Notes: a model not told the origin generated them from the letters alone. Positions 42,150 to 51,891 are shown, numbered from the stretch's first letter. The stretch: 64,000 bases of DNA from Rahnella laticis (GCF_015644585.1 NZ_JADOBI010000002.1:124001-188000); one strand, 5' to 3'. Made by a program: numbers and translations.

Positions 42150-43481
42150 ATGTCAGGTCTCATGCCGGGTCTTTTTCAGCGACGGATCCTCAGTATTTTG
42201 CTGCCGCTGGCCTTTTGCGCCAGCGCGCAGGCGCAAACCGTGGTCAAAATTGCCACCATCGCCAACGGTGACATGACAATCATGCAGCAGATGTCCGGTG
42301 AGTTTGAGAAATCACACCCGGACATCAGACTTGAATGGCACGTCATGGACGACGGCGAGCTGCGCAAACAGGTGCTCAGCGACATGAACAGCGGGCAGGC
42401 GAATTTCGATGTGATCACCGTCGGCACGTATGAAGCGCCGCTGTGGGGCAAAAAAGGCTGGCTGCAACCGCTCAACAATTTGCCCGCTGATTACAATGTT
42501 GATGATTTGCTCAAACCCATCCGCAGCGCGCTTTCCTGGCAGGGCACGCTGTACGCCTTGCCGTTTTACGGCGAAAGCAGCATGACGTATTACCGCAAAG
42601 ATCTGTTCGCGAAAAAAAATCTGACCATGCCGAAAAATCCGAGCTGGGATGAAGTGAAAGCGTTTGCGGCGCAGTTGACTGATAAATCACAAGGCGTTTA
42701 CGGCCTGTGCCTGCGCGGGCTGGCGGGGTGGGGCGACAACGTGGCATTTATCACCACGATGGCCAATGCCTATGGCGCGGAATGGTTTGATGAAAACTGG
42801 CATCCGCGTCTCGACAGCGACGAGTGGCGTTCGGTGCTCACCGATTACGTGCAGATGATGCATGATTACGGCCCGCCGGATGCGAAATCCAACAGCTTTG
42901 GTCAGAACCTGAGACTGTTTGCGCAGGGCAAATGCGCGATGTGGATCGACAGCACCGTCGCCGCCGGAATGGTGATTAACCCGCAGATTTCGCCTGTCGC
43001 CGACAGCGCCGGTTTTGCACCCGCGCCGACGGCACTTTCCAGCAACGGTTCGCACTGGCTTTGGGCATGGGCGCTGGCCGTTCCGCAGCGCGCCAGCCAC
43101 AAAGACGAAGCGCAGCAATTTATCACCTGGGCCACGTCGCAGGCGTATATTCAGGACGTCGCGAAAACCGTGGGCTGGGGCGCTATTCCACCGGGCAGCC
43201 GCTATTCTTCTTACGCGCAGGTGAAATACCAGAAACTCGCGCCTTACGCAGACGGTGTAAAACAGGCGGTGGAAACCGCGACGCCGGAACAGCCGACGTT
43301 ATATCCCGTGCCGTATCAGGGCGTGCAGTACGTGAGTATTCCGGGCTTTGATCAGATGGGGGATGCGGTCGGGCGGAATATTTCGGATTTGCTGGAAGGC
43401 AAGAAAACGCTGGATGAAACGCTGAGCGCCAATCAGCAGGTGGTCACCACAATTTACGCGGCGACGTCGCAGGGAAATTAA
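42150..43481 (+). CDS. orphan sugar/polyol-type solute-binding protein (family 1)
   Basis: A 443-residue exported protein. The signal peptide is SILLPLAFCASAQAQ (cleavage near residue 29) and the mature part begins VVKIATIANGDMTIMQQMSG. The family 1 fold of sorbitol/mannitol-type binding proteins is visible in YALPFYGESSMTYYRKDLF and GKCAMWIDSTVAAGMV. No permease or ATPase gene is adjacent. Instead it follows a chemoreceptor gene by 19 bp (AAAGGAG before ATG 42150), so its main job may be to present a ligand to that receptor. A strong terminator ends the pair. Confidence 0.85.
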   Translation: MSGLMPGLFQRRILSILLPLAFCASAQAQTVVKIATIANGDMTIMQQMSGEFEKSHPDIRLEWHVMDDGELRKQVLSDMNSGQANFDVITVGTYEAPLWGKKGWLQPLNNLPADYNVDDLLKPIRSALSWQGTLYALPFYGESSMTYYRKDLFAKKNLTMPKNPSWDEVKAFAAQLTDKSQGVYGLCLRGLAGWGDNVAFITTMANAYGAEWFDENWHPRLDSDEWRSVLTDYVQMMHDYGPPDAKSNSFGQNLRLFAQGKCAMWIDSTVAAGMVINPQISPVADSAGFAPAPTALSSNGSHWLWAWALAVPQRASHKDEAQQFITWATSQAYIQDVAKTVGWGAIPPGSRYSSYAQVKYQKLAPYADGVKQAVETATPEQPTLYPVPYQGVQYVSIPGFDQMGDAVGRNISDLLEGKKTLDETLSANQQVVTTIYAATSQGN

Positions 43482-43486
43482 ATGCA

Positions 43487-43525
43487 AAGAATCACAGGAT
43501 GATGAAATCCTGTGATTCTTGTTTT
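43487..43525 (+). terminator. terminator of the chemoreceptor operon
   Basis: A 14-bp perfect stem (AAGAATCACAGGAT and its complement, 43487-43520) is followed by GTTTT. It lies just past the binding-protein stop and also faces the converging sad gene. Confidence 0.87.
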
Positions 43526-43543
43526 AACCACCGGCTTCAGTGA

Positions 43544-44935
43544 TTACTTGCGGTCAGTCCAGACCGTCTGCACGTTGCAGAATTCACGCAGGCCGAAGTG
43601 CGACAACTCGCGGCCATAGCCACTTTTCTTCACGCCGCCAAACGCCACGCGCGGATCCGATGCGCTGTATCCGTTGATGAACACGCCGCCGGTTTCCAGT
43701 TCTGCGGTCATCTGCTTTGCACGTTCTGCATCAGCGGTGAAAATCGTGGCGCTCAGGCCAAAATCGCTGTCATTGGCCAGCTCGACCGCGTGGTCTGCGT
43801 CACGGGCAACCGTAATCGCTGCGACCGGCCCGAACAGTTCCTGACGAAATGCCGTCATTTCCGGTGTAACGTTGCCGAGAATAGTCGGTGCGTAGAAGTT
43901 ACCGTTTCCGGCAATTTTCTCACCGCCCAGCAGCAACGTCGCGCCTTCGGACAGGCTGTCCTGAACCTGTTGATCCAGCTCATCGCGTAAATCGAAACGG
44001 GCCATCGGGCCGATATAAGTGTCGTCATCCAGCGGATTTCCTACGACCAGCGCCTGGGTAGCCGCCACAAATTTCGCAGTAAACGTGTCGACAACGCCTT
44101 CTTCAATGATCAGACGTTTTGCTGCGGCGCAAACCTGCCCGGTGTTCTGATAACGTCCGGCGACGGCGGCTTTCACCGCTTCGTCGAGACTGGCATCGTT
44201 CAGAACGATAAACGGATCAGACCCGCCAAGTTCCAGCACGCATTTTTTAACCTGTTTGCCTGCCAGTTCCGCAATCGCCGCACCGGCACGCACGCTGCCG
44301 GTGACCGTTACCGCCACCACGCGCGGATCGGCAATCAATGTGGCAACGGCCGGTGTGCCGACATTGATCACGCCAAACGCACCCGCCGGGAAACCGGCTT
44401 TCAGCACGGCCTGTTTCACCCGATATGTGGTGCCCATGACGCTCGGCGCAGGTTTGAGCAGGAACGTATTCCCCGCCAGCAAGGCCGGAACCGCGCCGCG
44501 CAGGATCTGCCAGACCGGGAAGTTCCACGGCATAATCGCCAGAATCATGCCGGAAGGGCGGTAATGAATGTGCGCCTCGCCGTTATCGACAAGAGTCGGT
44601 TCCGGTGCCAGCATCGCCGGGCCATTTTCGGCATACCATTCGCACAAACCGGCGGATTTCTCCACTTCGGCGCGCGCCTGTTTCACCGGTTTACCCATCT
44701 CAAGAGAAATACTGCGGGCGATGTCTTCGCTGGCCTCGCGCAGTGCGGCTGCCAGGCGGATCAGAAGGGCCGCGCGTTCATTGACGTCTGTTTTGCGCCA
44801 CTGTTTAAATGCAGAAAAGCCCTGCGCAACGGCGGCTTCAAGTGCCAGATCGGTGTCGTACGCATAATCTGCGATGCGTTCGCCGTTAAACGGATTGACT
44901 GAGATTGCATGTGTGTTCGAATTTGCTGTCGTCAT
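43544..44935 (-). CDS. sad: succinate-semialdehyde dehydrogenase, Sad (YneI) type
   Basis: A 463-residue NAD+-dependent aldehyde dehydrogenase (E. coli Sad has 462). [41 protein letters not shown] and the catalytic cysteine in [13 protein letters not shown] are present. It is divergent from a LysR gene, the same arrangement as yneI-yneJ in E. coli, where Sad serves putrescine and GABA catabolism. Together with gabD it gives the window two enzymes for succinate semialdehyde. GAGGA precedes the ATG. Confidence 0.9.
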   Translation of the reverse strand: MTTANSNTHAISVNPFNGERIADYAYDTDLALEAAVAQGFSAFKQWRKTDVNERAALLIRLAAALREASEDIARSISLEMGKPVKQARAEVEKSAGLCEWYAENGPAMLAPEPTLVDNGEAHIHYRPSGMILAIMPWNFPVWQILRGAVPALLAGNTFLLKPAPSVMGTTYRVKQAVLKAGFPAGAFGVINVGTPAVATLIADPRVVAVTVTGSVRAGAAIAELAGKQVKKCVLELGGSDPFIVLNDASLDEAVKAAVAGRYQNTGQVCAAAKRLIIEEGVVDTFTAKFVAATQALVVGNPLDDDTYIGPMARFDLRDELDQQVQDSLSEGATLLLGGEKIAGNGNFYAPTILGNVTPEMTAFRQELFGPVAAITVARDADHAVELANDSDFGLSATIFTADAERAKQMTAELETGGVFINGYSASDPRVAFGGVKKSGYGRELSHFGLREFCNVQTVWTDRK

Positions 44936-45035
44936 TTCGGTGTCCTCGTTAAGCCAGTGCGTTAAGAATAGAGGCTTGCACGACTTAATAAAAATGAATA
45001 AAAATAAGCAAACCGTTCACTTTTTGAGAAAGCCT

Positions 45036-45920
45036 ATGAACCTGTCCCAGCTTGAGATGTTCCGCGCCGTGGCTGAAACCGGCAGTATCAGCGCCGCCGC
45101 GCACCGCGTTCACCGCGTGCCGTCGAACCTGACGACGCGCATCAAACAGCTTGAATCAGAACTGGGCGTGGAGCTGTTTATCCGCGAAAACCAGCGCTTG
45201 CGGCTTTCTCCTGCGGGCAGGAATTTTCTCAGTTACAACAACCGCATTCTGGATTTAGTCGAAGAAGCGCGCGTGTCGGTGTCCGGCACTGAGCCGCAGG
45301 GAATTTTCTCGCTCGGCGCGCTGGAGAGCACGGCGGCGGTGCGCATCCCGGCATTACTGGCGCGCTATCATCAGGAATTTGGCAAAGTTGAACTGGCGCT
45401 GAGCACCGGTCCTTCCGGCGAACTGCTGGATAAACTGGTGGAAGGCGAGCTGGAAGCGACGTTTGTCGACGGGCCGGTTTTGCATCCGGTACTCGACGGG
45501 ATCCCGGTTTATCAGGAAGAAATGGTGATTGTGGCACCGCTCAATCACGCGGCGGTGACGCGGGGGAAAGAGGTTAACGGCGAAATTATCTATGCGTTTC
45601 GCTCGAACTGTTCCTATCGCCGGCATTTCGAAAGCTGGTTTGCCGATGATGGTGCCGCACCGGGAAAAATCTACGAGATGGAGTCATATCACGGAATGCT
45701 GGCGTGTGTGATTGCGGGCGGCGGCCTGGCGCTGATGCCGCGCAGTATGCTGGAAAGTATGCCAGGCAGCACGACGGTCAGCGCCTGGCCGCTGGCAGAT
45801 AACTACCGCTTTCTGACGACGTGGCTAATCTGGCGCCGGGGAACGCTGACGCGCAATCTGTCGGAATTCGTCGGGATGGCGAAAGTCGCTGCGGTCAGCC
45901 TTCAACCGTCTGTAAAATAA
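45036..45920 (+). CDS. ptrR: LysR-family regulator, PtrR (YneJ) type
   Basis: A 294-residue LysR protein. The helix-turn-helix spans residues 1-62 ([39 protein letters not shown]), followed by the effector domain. Length and divergence from sad match E. coli PtrR/YneJ (293 residues), which controls sad and putrescine use. The ATG at 45036 is chosen; the frame extends upstream to 44874 but would run through the sad promoter. A LysR site is expected in the 100-bp intergenic gap. Confidence 0.85.
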   Translation: MNLSQLEMFRAVAETGSISAAAHRVHRVPSNLTTRIKQLESELGVELFIRENQRLRLSPAGRNFLSYNNRILDLVEEARVSVSGTEPQGIFSLGALESTAAVRIPALLARYHQEFGKVELALSTGPSGELLDKLVEGELEATFVDGPVLHPVLDGIPVYQEEMVIVAPLNHAAVTRGKEVNGEIIYAFRSNCSYRRHFESWFADDGAAPGKIYEMESYHGMLACVIAGGGLALMPRSMLESMPGSTTVSAWPLADNYRFLTTWLIWRRGTLTRNLSEFVGMAKVAAVSLQPSVK

Positions 45921-45987
45921 CCTGCCAGTCGAGCGCCAGCTTGAGTAACACGCAGGCGGCGCAGACAAAAAAAATGGTTTTGAACAT
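45895..45987 (-). CDS. possible 30-residue membrane peptide
   Basis: A short leftward frame, [20 protein letters not shown]..., overlaps the last codons of ptrR on the other strand. The composition is that of a single membrane helix, like many enterobacterial small proteins, but the ribosome site is poor. Low certainty. Confidence 0.2.
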   Translation of the reverse strand: MFKTIFFVCAACVLLKLALDWQVILQTVEG

Positions 45988-46386
45988 AATATGAGGGAAA
46001 TCCTGTTTGTGACCGAAGTCACAGTCTAAGGCGAAAATTGTTAAATCGCGCCATATTTCTTGTGCAGGAAATGCGTTCAGGCGGGGAAAAATCGGATAAT
46101 TCTATCAAAACGCTATTTTCCCCGTGGCGGTTCGCACGAAAAGAAAAGAACTTGTGTCAATCGTACATAATAGCAACATCGGTTATTCACGCTGCGATAC
46201 TATTAAGAAGATGCCTAAATTTAGGTTAATAATTCGCAACCTATTTCAAGAGGCTAAAGCGGAAAGTGGATAATTTTATTTATTCTCAGACAGCAAGCCC
46301 TTATAAAAATAGCGTATTAACATTCAATGAAACTAAACGGCAGGCAAAGGAATTGTGTAATCGGTTGTAATATTATCCTGACGCAA

Positions 46387-46414
46387 TTGATATCATTATT
46401 TGTTTGTGTAGAAT
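46387..46414 (+). promoter_or_regulatory. sigma-70 promoter of hns
   Basis: TTGATA and TAGAAT are separated by 16 bp, ending 42 bp before the hns ATG. The surrounding 46030-46450 stretch is AT-rich and otherwise gene-free, as expected for an autoregulated hns promoter. I see nothing else in the 45921-46456 gap. Confidence 0.55.
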
Positions 46415-46456
46415 CAGTGTCACTAATTTAATGATACCCCCTAAAGTGAGCACATC

Positions 46457-46864
46457 ATGGACAACGCGTTAAACGTTTTGAATAATATCCGTACACTTCG
46501 GGCTCAGGCTCGCGAAACCCCATTAAGCACTCTGGAAGAAATTCTGGAAAAACTGACCGCTATTGTTGAAGAATCCCGCGAGAACGTGAAAGCACGCAGC
46601 GCGCAACAACAAGAACGTGATGAGAAATTGCTGAAATACCGCGAAATGCTGGCAAATGACGGCATCGCAATTGATGACCTGCTGGGCCATCAGGCGGCGA
46701 AAGAAACCACCAAAGCAAAACGTAAGCCGCGCCCTGCGCTGTATGAGTACACCGACACTGACGGTTCCAAAAAAACCTGGACCGGCCAGGGTCGTACTCC
46801 TTCAGCTATCAAAGCCGCTCTGGATAAAGGCGCTGCGCTGGAAAGCTTCCTGATCGCGCGTTAA
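46457..46864 (+). CDS. hns: H-NS-family nucleoid protein
   Basis: A 135-residue H-NS/StpA-type protein. Residues 1-65 form the coiled-coil dimerisation region (NNIRTLRAQARETPLSTLEE, VEESRENVKARSAQQQERDE). The C-terminal DNA-binding domain has YTDTDGSKKTWTGQGRTPSA with the TWTGQGRTP AT-hook-like loop, then IKAALDKGAALESFLI. It silences AT-rich DNA. A copy on a plasmid-type replicon is likely additional to the chromosomal gene and may act as a stealth factor, for example over the AT-rich ABC-3C segment. Confidence 0.92.
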   Translation: MDNALNVLNNIRTLRAQARETPLSTLEEILEKLTAIVEESRENVKARSAQQQERDEKLLKYREMLANDGIAIDDLLGHQAAKETTKAKRKPRPALYEYTDTDGSKKTWTGQGRTPSAIKAALDKGAALESFLIAR

Positions 46865-47080
46865 TTAAATCGTGATGTGTTGGGGCGTTACCTGTCAGGT
46901 TATGAACCGGGCAGGTAGCGTTATCCAACTTCTCAGCTTTTTAATCTCTTATTCATTTACTGCAAAGGCTGTTAATTTTTCTTTCCACGGATCCTTTCCT
47001 CCGGCGCGTTAACCGCCGTCTTAATGTAAGCTTAAGTCTCAACAAGTAAGGTAACGGTAACTTTGTTTACCGGAACTTCT

Positions 47081-47614
47081 ATGCGTACCCGATATTCTTA
47101 TCCGCAAATTGTGCTGCACTGGCTGGTGTTTGTTTTGGTCGTTCTGACCTATACCACGATGGATATAAAAGACGCGTTCGCCAAAGGTTCACTGGTACGA
47201 GAACTATTAACGCTTACGCATTACAGCCTGGGATTTTGCGTATTATTTCTGATGTGCGTACGCCTTTTTGTTCGCGCGATGTACGTCACACCCGCCATTA
47301 AACCCGCTCCGCCGCGCTGGCAACATTGTTTGTCGGCCATCACGCATGGCTTTGTTTATCTGATGTTTATTGGTTTACCGGTTCTGGGCATTTTGTCGCA
47401 ATATTTTGGCGGCCATGACTGGACGATGTTTAACATCAGAATGCCTAAAAGCTATCTGGCCGATCTGCCATTACAAAAACAGTTAAAAACCCTGCACGAA
47501 TGGCTGGCGAATGCCGGATATTATCTGATCGGATTGCACGCTTTCGCTGCCCTCTGGCACCATTACCGCCGCCGCGATAATACGTTGATACGTATGTTGC
47601 CGGGGGAGAATTAG
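47081..47614 (+). CDS. cybB: cytochrome b561
   Basis: A 177-residue inner-membrane dihaem cytochrome (E. coli CybB has 176). Four membrane helices carry the expected haem-ligand histidines: LHWLVFVLVVLTY in the first, LTHYSLGFCVLFLMCVRLFV in the second, and LIGLHAFAALWHHY in the last. It exchanges electrons with the quinone pool; CybB acts as a superoxide:ubiquinone oxidoreductase in E. coli. Monocistronic. Confidence 0.85.
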   Translation: MRTRYSYPQIVLHWLVFVLVVLTYTTMDIKDAFAKGSLVRELLTLTHYSLGFCVLFLMCVRLFVRAMYVTPAIKPAPPRWQHCLSAITHGFVYLMFIGLPVLGILSQYFGGHDWTMFNIRMPKSYLADLPLQKQLKTLHEWLANAGYYLIGLHAFAALWHHYRRRDNTLIRMLPGEN

Positions 47615-47883
47615 CGGGCAATAAAAAAGAGAATCCGAAAGAATAAAATTTCCCGCGGTGGATTTTGTACTGGATATCACGTCAGGCGGTTTATTGAAAT
47701 AACCTGTTTTATTTATACAAGTGACTGAATTTATGGCTCAACTTAACTCAAATTAAAGCCATGAAAGATATGCCAGAAAAATGAGTTCGTGCGATTTGTA
47801 GCCGGGTGCGTGAATTTGAGTTGATCACCTCCCCGCAGGTCGCCTGTTTGGTGTCAGGCCGCAAACCGAAGCACCACAAAATT

Positions 47884-47906
47884 CCCGCCTTTTGGCGGGT
47901 TTTTTG
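47884..47906 (+). terminator. strong rightward terminator without an obvious gene
   Basis: CCCGCC-TTTT-GGCGGG followed by six T. It lies 270 bp past cybB, with no ORF between. The 47640-47880 stretch upstream could be a small RNA ending here, or simply a long cybB 3' end. Confidence 0.7.
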
Positions 47907-47956
47907 TTTTTATCGTTTGAAGCTTCTCTGGCCTTCAGATTTGACAGATTCAGACA

Positions 47957-48874
47957 TTATTCGCGGTTCTTCTGATACACACACAAATGCGTATACGCTG
48001 CCTGTAAAAGCGGAATGCTGATCCCCACACGCGTTGCGCGTTCGACTAAATCACCAATAATCTGGTCGGCTTCGATAGGATATCCCTGCGTCATATCGCG
48101 ATACATCGACGACGTTTGCGGCGAATTTTTGTCGGTCACCGCTTCCCTGACTTTTGCCACCGCCGCCGCGCGTTCCGCGTAGCCAAAGGCTTTCATGGTC
48201 GTTAATGCTTCGCTCACGATGGCCTGCGCGAACTCCGTTCCGCCCGGCGCAGAGGCGACCTGACCGATGTTGCCGCGCATGGTGCATGTGATGGCGCCGA
48301 AGCTTGAAAGCAGCAGCCACTTCTCCCACAAATCGCTGATGATGGTTTCTGAAAGGATGGCATCGATACCCGCGCTCTGAAATGCCTGATCGACTTTGAG
48401 AATGCGTTCGGTTTTCTCGCCGGAGAGCTCGCCATAGATAATCTGGTGCAGTGGTGTCATCTGGTGGATATGGCCGTCGGCATCCAGCGTGGCGTTGATT
48501 TTGCACAGTCCGCCGATCAGCGCGTGTTCACCAAACCGCTGGCTGAGCGTTTCCATATGCTTCATACCATTGAGCACCGGCATGACCAGCGTATTTTCGC
48601 CCACGACCGGTGCGATATCCTTGATGGCTGCTTCCAGCCCGAAACTTTTCACCGTCAGCAGAATCAGATCATAAGGGCCGGTCAGCTGAGAAGCTTGTAC
48701 CACGGCGGGTTGCAGGTGAAAATCACCGTGCGGGCTGTGAACTGTCAGTCCGTCTTTCTCCACCGCCAGCGCGCGCTTCTCGCGCAGTAAAAACGTCACG
48801 TCCTGCCCGGCCTGAGCCAGTCGCGCACCAAAATATCCGCCCGTCGCACCCGCGCCTACCACTAAAATCCGCAT
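47957..48874 (-). CDS. 2-dehydropantoate 2-reductase family protein
   Basis: A 305-residue NADPH-dependent reductase of the PanE/ApbA family. MRILVVGAGATGGYFGARLA is the Rossmann motif. The C-terminal helical domain begins near residue 170 and contains the usual catalytic lysine region (ISDLWEKWLLLSSFGAITCT) and QGYPIEADQIIGDLV. PanE reduces ketopantoate to pantoate in coenzyme A synthesis; many paralogues act on other 2-keto acids, so the substrate is open. ATG at 48874 has GGGGAA upstream. Confidence 0.85.
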   Translation of the reverse strand: MRILVVGAGATGGYFGARLAQAGQDVTFLLREKRALAVEKDGLTVHSPHGDFHLQPAVVQASQLTGPYDLILLTVKSFGLEAAIKDIAPVVGENTLVMPVLNGMKHMETLSQRFGEHALIGGLCKINATLDADGHIHQMTPLHQIIYGELSGEKTERILKVDQAFQSAGIDAILSETIISDLWEKWLLLSSFGAITCTMRGNIGQVASAPGGTEFAQAIVSEALTTMKAFGYAERAAAVAKVREAVTDKNSPQTSSMYRDMTQGYPIEADQIIGDLVERATRVGISIPLLQAAYTHLCVYQKNRE

Positions 48875-49057
48875 ATGTTTTCCCCATTGTTTCAAGACAT
48901 TCAGAAACCAAGCTGTGGGTTTAAACTACGGGAGTCATAGCCTTTTAATCAAGAGGCGGCGGCACAAAGGATTCAGTGGCTGGAGAGAAAAGAAGAATTT
49001 TTGATGATTTTGTCGCGTGATACTATTACGCATCACTATTTCTAAAAGGAGCACTGA

Positions 49058-49846
49058 ATGGCAGGTTATCAGCCACCGTACAGTATTACGCCTGCCATTC
49101 TGAACCGGGTCGTTGAGGTTGGGGAATTACTCGGGCGCTGGGCCGCGCATGCGGAACAATCATCGGTGCTGCTGCGAAAAGAAAACCGCATCCGGACCAT
49201 TCAGGCTTCACTGGCGATTGAACATAACAGCCTGTCCACCCAACAGGTGACGGCTATTATGGAAGGCAAGCGCGTGCTCGCGCCGCAAAAAGATATTCAG
49301 GAAGTTCGTAACGCGATCCTGACTTACGAACAGCTACCCATGTGGAAAAGCTATGTTCTCGACGATGTCCTGAAAGCTCACCGGCTGATGATGACCGGCC
49401 TGGTGGATGCACCGGGCCACCTGCGTAGTGGTGATGTCGGGGTTTATCGCGATAATCAGCTGATTCATATGGCGCCGCCGGTCGGGCAGCTTCCGCGCCT
49501 GATGGCCGATTTGCTGAACTGGCTGAAGGAAACCGAGATTCATCCGCTGATAGCCAGCTGTATTTTTCATTACGAATTTGAATTCATCCATCCGTTTGCG
49601 GACGGCAACGGAAGAATGGGGCGGTTGTGGCAAACGCTGATCCTGAGCCAGTGGCGTCCTGAACTCGCCTGGCTGCCGGTTGAAACCCTGATCCATAATC
49701 AGCAACAGGATTATTACCGCGTATTGGGTGAATGCGATCGCGCCAGTGACTGCACGGCATTTATTGCATTTATGCTGGAAAAACTGGTTGAAGCATTACG
49801 CGAAGGCATTGAAACCCAACTCTCTCCCCACAATCCCCGCCCGTAA
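49058..49846 (+). CDS. Fic-domain protein
   Basis: A 262-residue Fic protein, predicted to transfer AMP (or another nucleotide group) to a target protein. The catalytic motif HPFADGNGRMGRL (residues 178-190, His178) is complete. An N-terminal segment SLAIEHNSL (51-59) sits where class II Fic proteins carry the inhibitory helix motif (S/T)xxxE(G/N); here Glu55 is kept but the next residue is His. The flap contains HLRSGDVGVYRDNQLIHMAP. AAGGAG precedes the ATG. No antitoxin gene adjoins. Confidence 0.88.
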   Translation: MAGYQPPYSITPAILNRVVEVGELLGRWAAHAEQSSVLLRKENRIRTIQASLAIEHNSLSTQQVTAIMEGKRVLAPQKDIQEVRNAILTYEQLPMWKSYVLDDVLKAHRLMMTGLVDAPGHLRSGDVGVYRDNQLIHMAPPVGQLPRLMADLLNWLKETEIHPLIASCIFHYEFEFIHPFADGNGRMGRLWQTLILSQWRPELAWLPVETLIHNQQQDYYRVLGECDRASDCTAFIAFMLEKLVEALREGIETQLSPHNPRP

Positions 49847-49867
49847 GCGGGAATTGCAGGCCAGACG

Positions 49868-50881
49868 CTATTTCCCCCGCGCTGCCATAATCCTCCGGTA
49901 GAGCACCGGCAGCGAAATCACTACAATCAGCATCGCGCCGACGATGACTGACATCACGATCCCCGGCACGTTGAGCAGGCTGAGGCCGAAGGTCAGCAGG
50001 CCCATCAGGAAGGCGGCAATAATGACGCCGGTCATGCTGCCTGAACCGCCCAGCACGCTGACGCCGCCGAGCACCGCCATCGTAATCACGCTCAGTTCCC
50101 AGCCAAGCGCCAGCGTCGGGCGCGTACTGCCGAGCCGTGACGTCAGCAGAACCGCCGCCAGCCCGGACATCACGCCGACCAGCACAAACAGCGTCAGGTT
50201 GTGGCGCTTCACGTTAATGCCGGAATACCAGGCCGCCACCGGATTATTGCCGATGGCGTAGGTACGGCGTCCAAAGTTGGTTTTGTGTAGCAGGAAGTAA
50301 AAGACGGCACCCAAAACCAGAAATAACGCGAACTCAAACGACAGCGGCCCCCAGACATAACCCTGCCCGAACCACGCAAAGCTGGCCGGATATTTATTCA
50401 GTGACTGATCGCCGAGCAGCACATACGTGATGCCACGGAACAAGCTCATGGTCCCGATGGTGATCACAATCGATGAGAGATTCAGGCGTGTCACCAGCAG
50501 CCCGTTAATCAGCCCGCACAATAATCCCACGCTCAGCCCGACGCCCACCAGCGCCGGTGTCGGCAGCCCGGCCTGCGCACAGAATCCCATTATGGTGGAA
50601 CTCAGCGCCATCGTTGAGGCGACGGATAAATCGATTTCACGGGCGATAATCAGCATCGCCATTGGCAGGACAATAATGGCCTTTTCCGTGAAATTGAACG
50701 TGGCGTCCGACAGATTCCAGATATTGAGGAAGTACGGCGAGGCGAGGGCGTTCACCACGAACACCAGCAGCGTCACCCCCAGCAAAAAAACCTCCCAGCA
50801 CATCAGGCGGCGGAAGAAAGGTGTCACGGCCATCGGCGCACTTTCCCGTGCAGGTGTGCGCGAAGTTAAGGTCTTATTCAT
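49868..50881 (-). CDS. ABC sugar permease, RbsC family (second subunit)
   Basis: A 337-residue permease of the ribose/rhamnose/AI-2 import class with about ten helices. Conserved family blocks are IAREIDLSVASTMALSSTIM, NGLLVTRLNLSSIVITIGTM and AVLGGVSVLGGSGSMTGVII. It overlaps the other permease by 4 bp at its start and is the last gene of the operon. Rhamnose is the likely substrate from context (rhaS and aldA to the right). Confidence 0.85.
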   Translation of the reverse strand: MNKTLTSRTPARESAPMAVTPFFRRLMCWEVFLLGVTLLVFVVNALASPYFLNIWNLSDATFNFTEKAIIVLPMAMLIIAREIDLSVASTMALSSTIMGFCAQAGLPTPALVGVGLSVGLLCGLINGLLVTRLNLSSIVITIGTMSLFRGITYVLLGDQSLNKYPASFAWFGQGYVWGPLSFEFALFLVLGAVFYFLLHKTNFGRRTYAIGNNPVAAWYSGINVKRHNLTLFVLVGVMSGLAAVLLTSRLGSTRPTLALGWELSVITMAVLGGVSVLGGSGSMTGVIIAAFLMGLLTFGLSLLNVPGIVMSVIVGAMLIVVISLPVLYRRIMAARGK

Positions 50882-51891
50882 GATCTGGCCTCTGATTCAG
50901 GTCCTGATGCGTGGACGGAAGGAGAATGGCGTAAAATCAGTCTTCCTTTACGTTTATTGCCGCGTTCGTTGAGGATCACCGCGATAACAATCACCGCGCC
51001 AGAAATGGCCATCTGCCAGAACGGCGACACTTCAATCACTGGCAGGGCGTTATTGATGACGCCGAGGAACAGCGCGCCGAGCAGGCAGCCGACCACTGAA
51101 CCGATGCCGCCCATGGTGCTGATCCCGCCGATGACGCAGGCGGCGACAATCTGTAATTCAAAGCCGTTAGCGACGTCCACGTAGGCGACGGCAAAACGTG
51201 AAATCCACAGATATCCGCAGAAACCCGCCAGCGCGCCGGAAAGGCAGAAGCTGATGAACTGCATTTTGCCCGCGTTGATGCCGGTGTAATACGCCGCCGT
51301 GGCATTGCCGCCTGCGGTATACAACGCGCGGCCTGTGCGGCTGTAGCGCAGGAAATACGCCACCAGAATCAGCGCGACAATCGCGCACCAGCCGAGCAGC
51401 GGCAGTCCAAGAAACGGTGCGCGCGGCAGGCTGAGGAAATCCGGGCTCATCTGATGGGCGTTAATCCAGCCGCCGTTCGAGAGCAGGAAAATAATCCCGC
51501 GATAAATACTCATGGTGCCCAGCGTCACCACAATCGGCGGAATCCCCACTTTCCACACCAGCAGGCCATTAATCGCGCCCATGATCAGGCCGAGAACCGT
51601 CGCCAGCACGACCAGCGACCACACCGGAATGTCAGGGTGATGGAAGTTGATCAGCGCAACAATCATGCCGGTGAGCGCCAGATTAGCGGCCATCGACAAA
51701 TCAATGCCTTTGGTCAGCAGCACCATCATCTGACCGAGTGCAAGAATGATCAGAATCGAGGTGTCGTTGAACATCTCCAGCAGGTTTCCGGCGCCGATAA
51801 ATTCAGGTGAGCGTGCGCCGACGCCGAGCACCATCAGGACAATCACCACCGCCAGCAACAGCTCACGGTACTTGAGTAAATTCTTGATCAT
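50878..51891 (-). CDS. ABC sugar permease, RbsC family (first subunit)
   Basis: A 337-residue paralogue of the next gene, with family blocks LTKGIDLSMAANLALTGMIV, NGLLVWKVGIPPIVVTLGTM and IGGISTMGGIGSVVGCLLGA. Two different RbsC-type permeases in one operon is characteristic of RhaP/RhaQ and LsrC/LsrD importers. It overlaps genes on both sides by 4 bp (ATGA), so translation is coupled from the ATPase through both permeases. Confidence 0.86.
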   Translation of the reverse strand: MIKNLLKYRELLLAVVIVLMVLGVGARSPEFIGAGNLLEMFNDTSILIILALGQMMVLLTKGIDLSMAANLALTGMIVALINFHHPDIPVWSLVVLATVLGLIMGAINGLLVWKVGIPPIVVTLGTMSIYRGIIFLLSNGGWINAHQMSPDFLSLPRAPFLGLPLLGWCAIVALILVAYFLRYSRTGRALYTAGGNATAAYYTGINAGKMQFISFCLSGALAGFCGYLWISRFAVAYVDVANGFELQIVAACVIGGISTMGGIGSVVGCLLGALFLGVINNALPVIEVSPFWQMAISGAVIVIAVILNERGNKRKGRLILRHSPSVHASGPESEARS

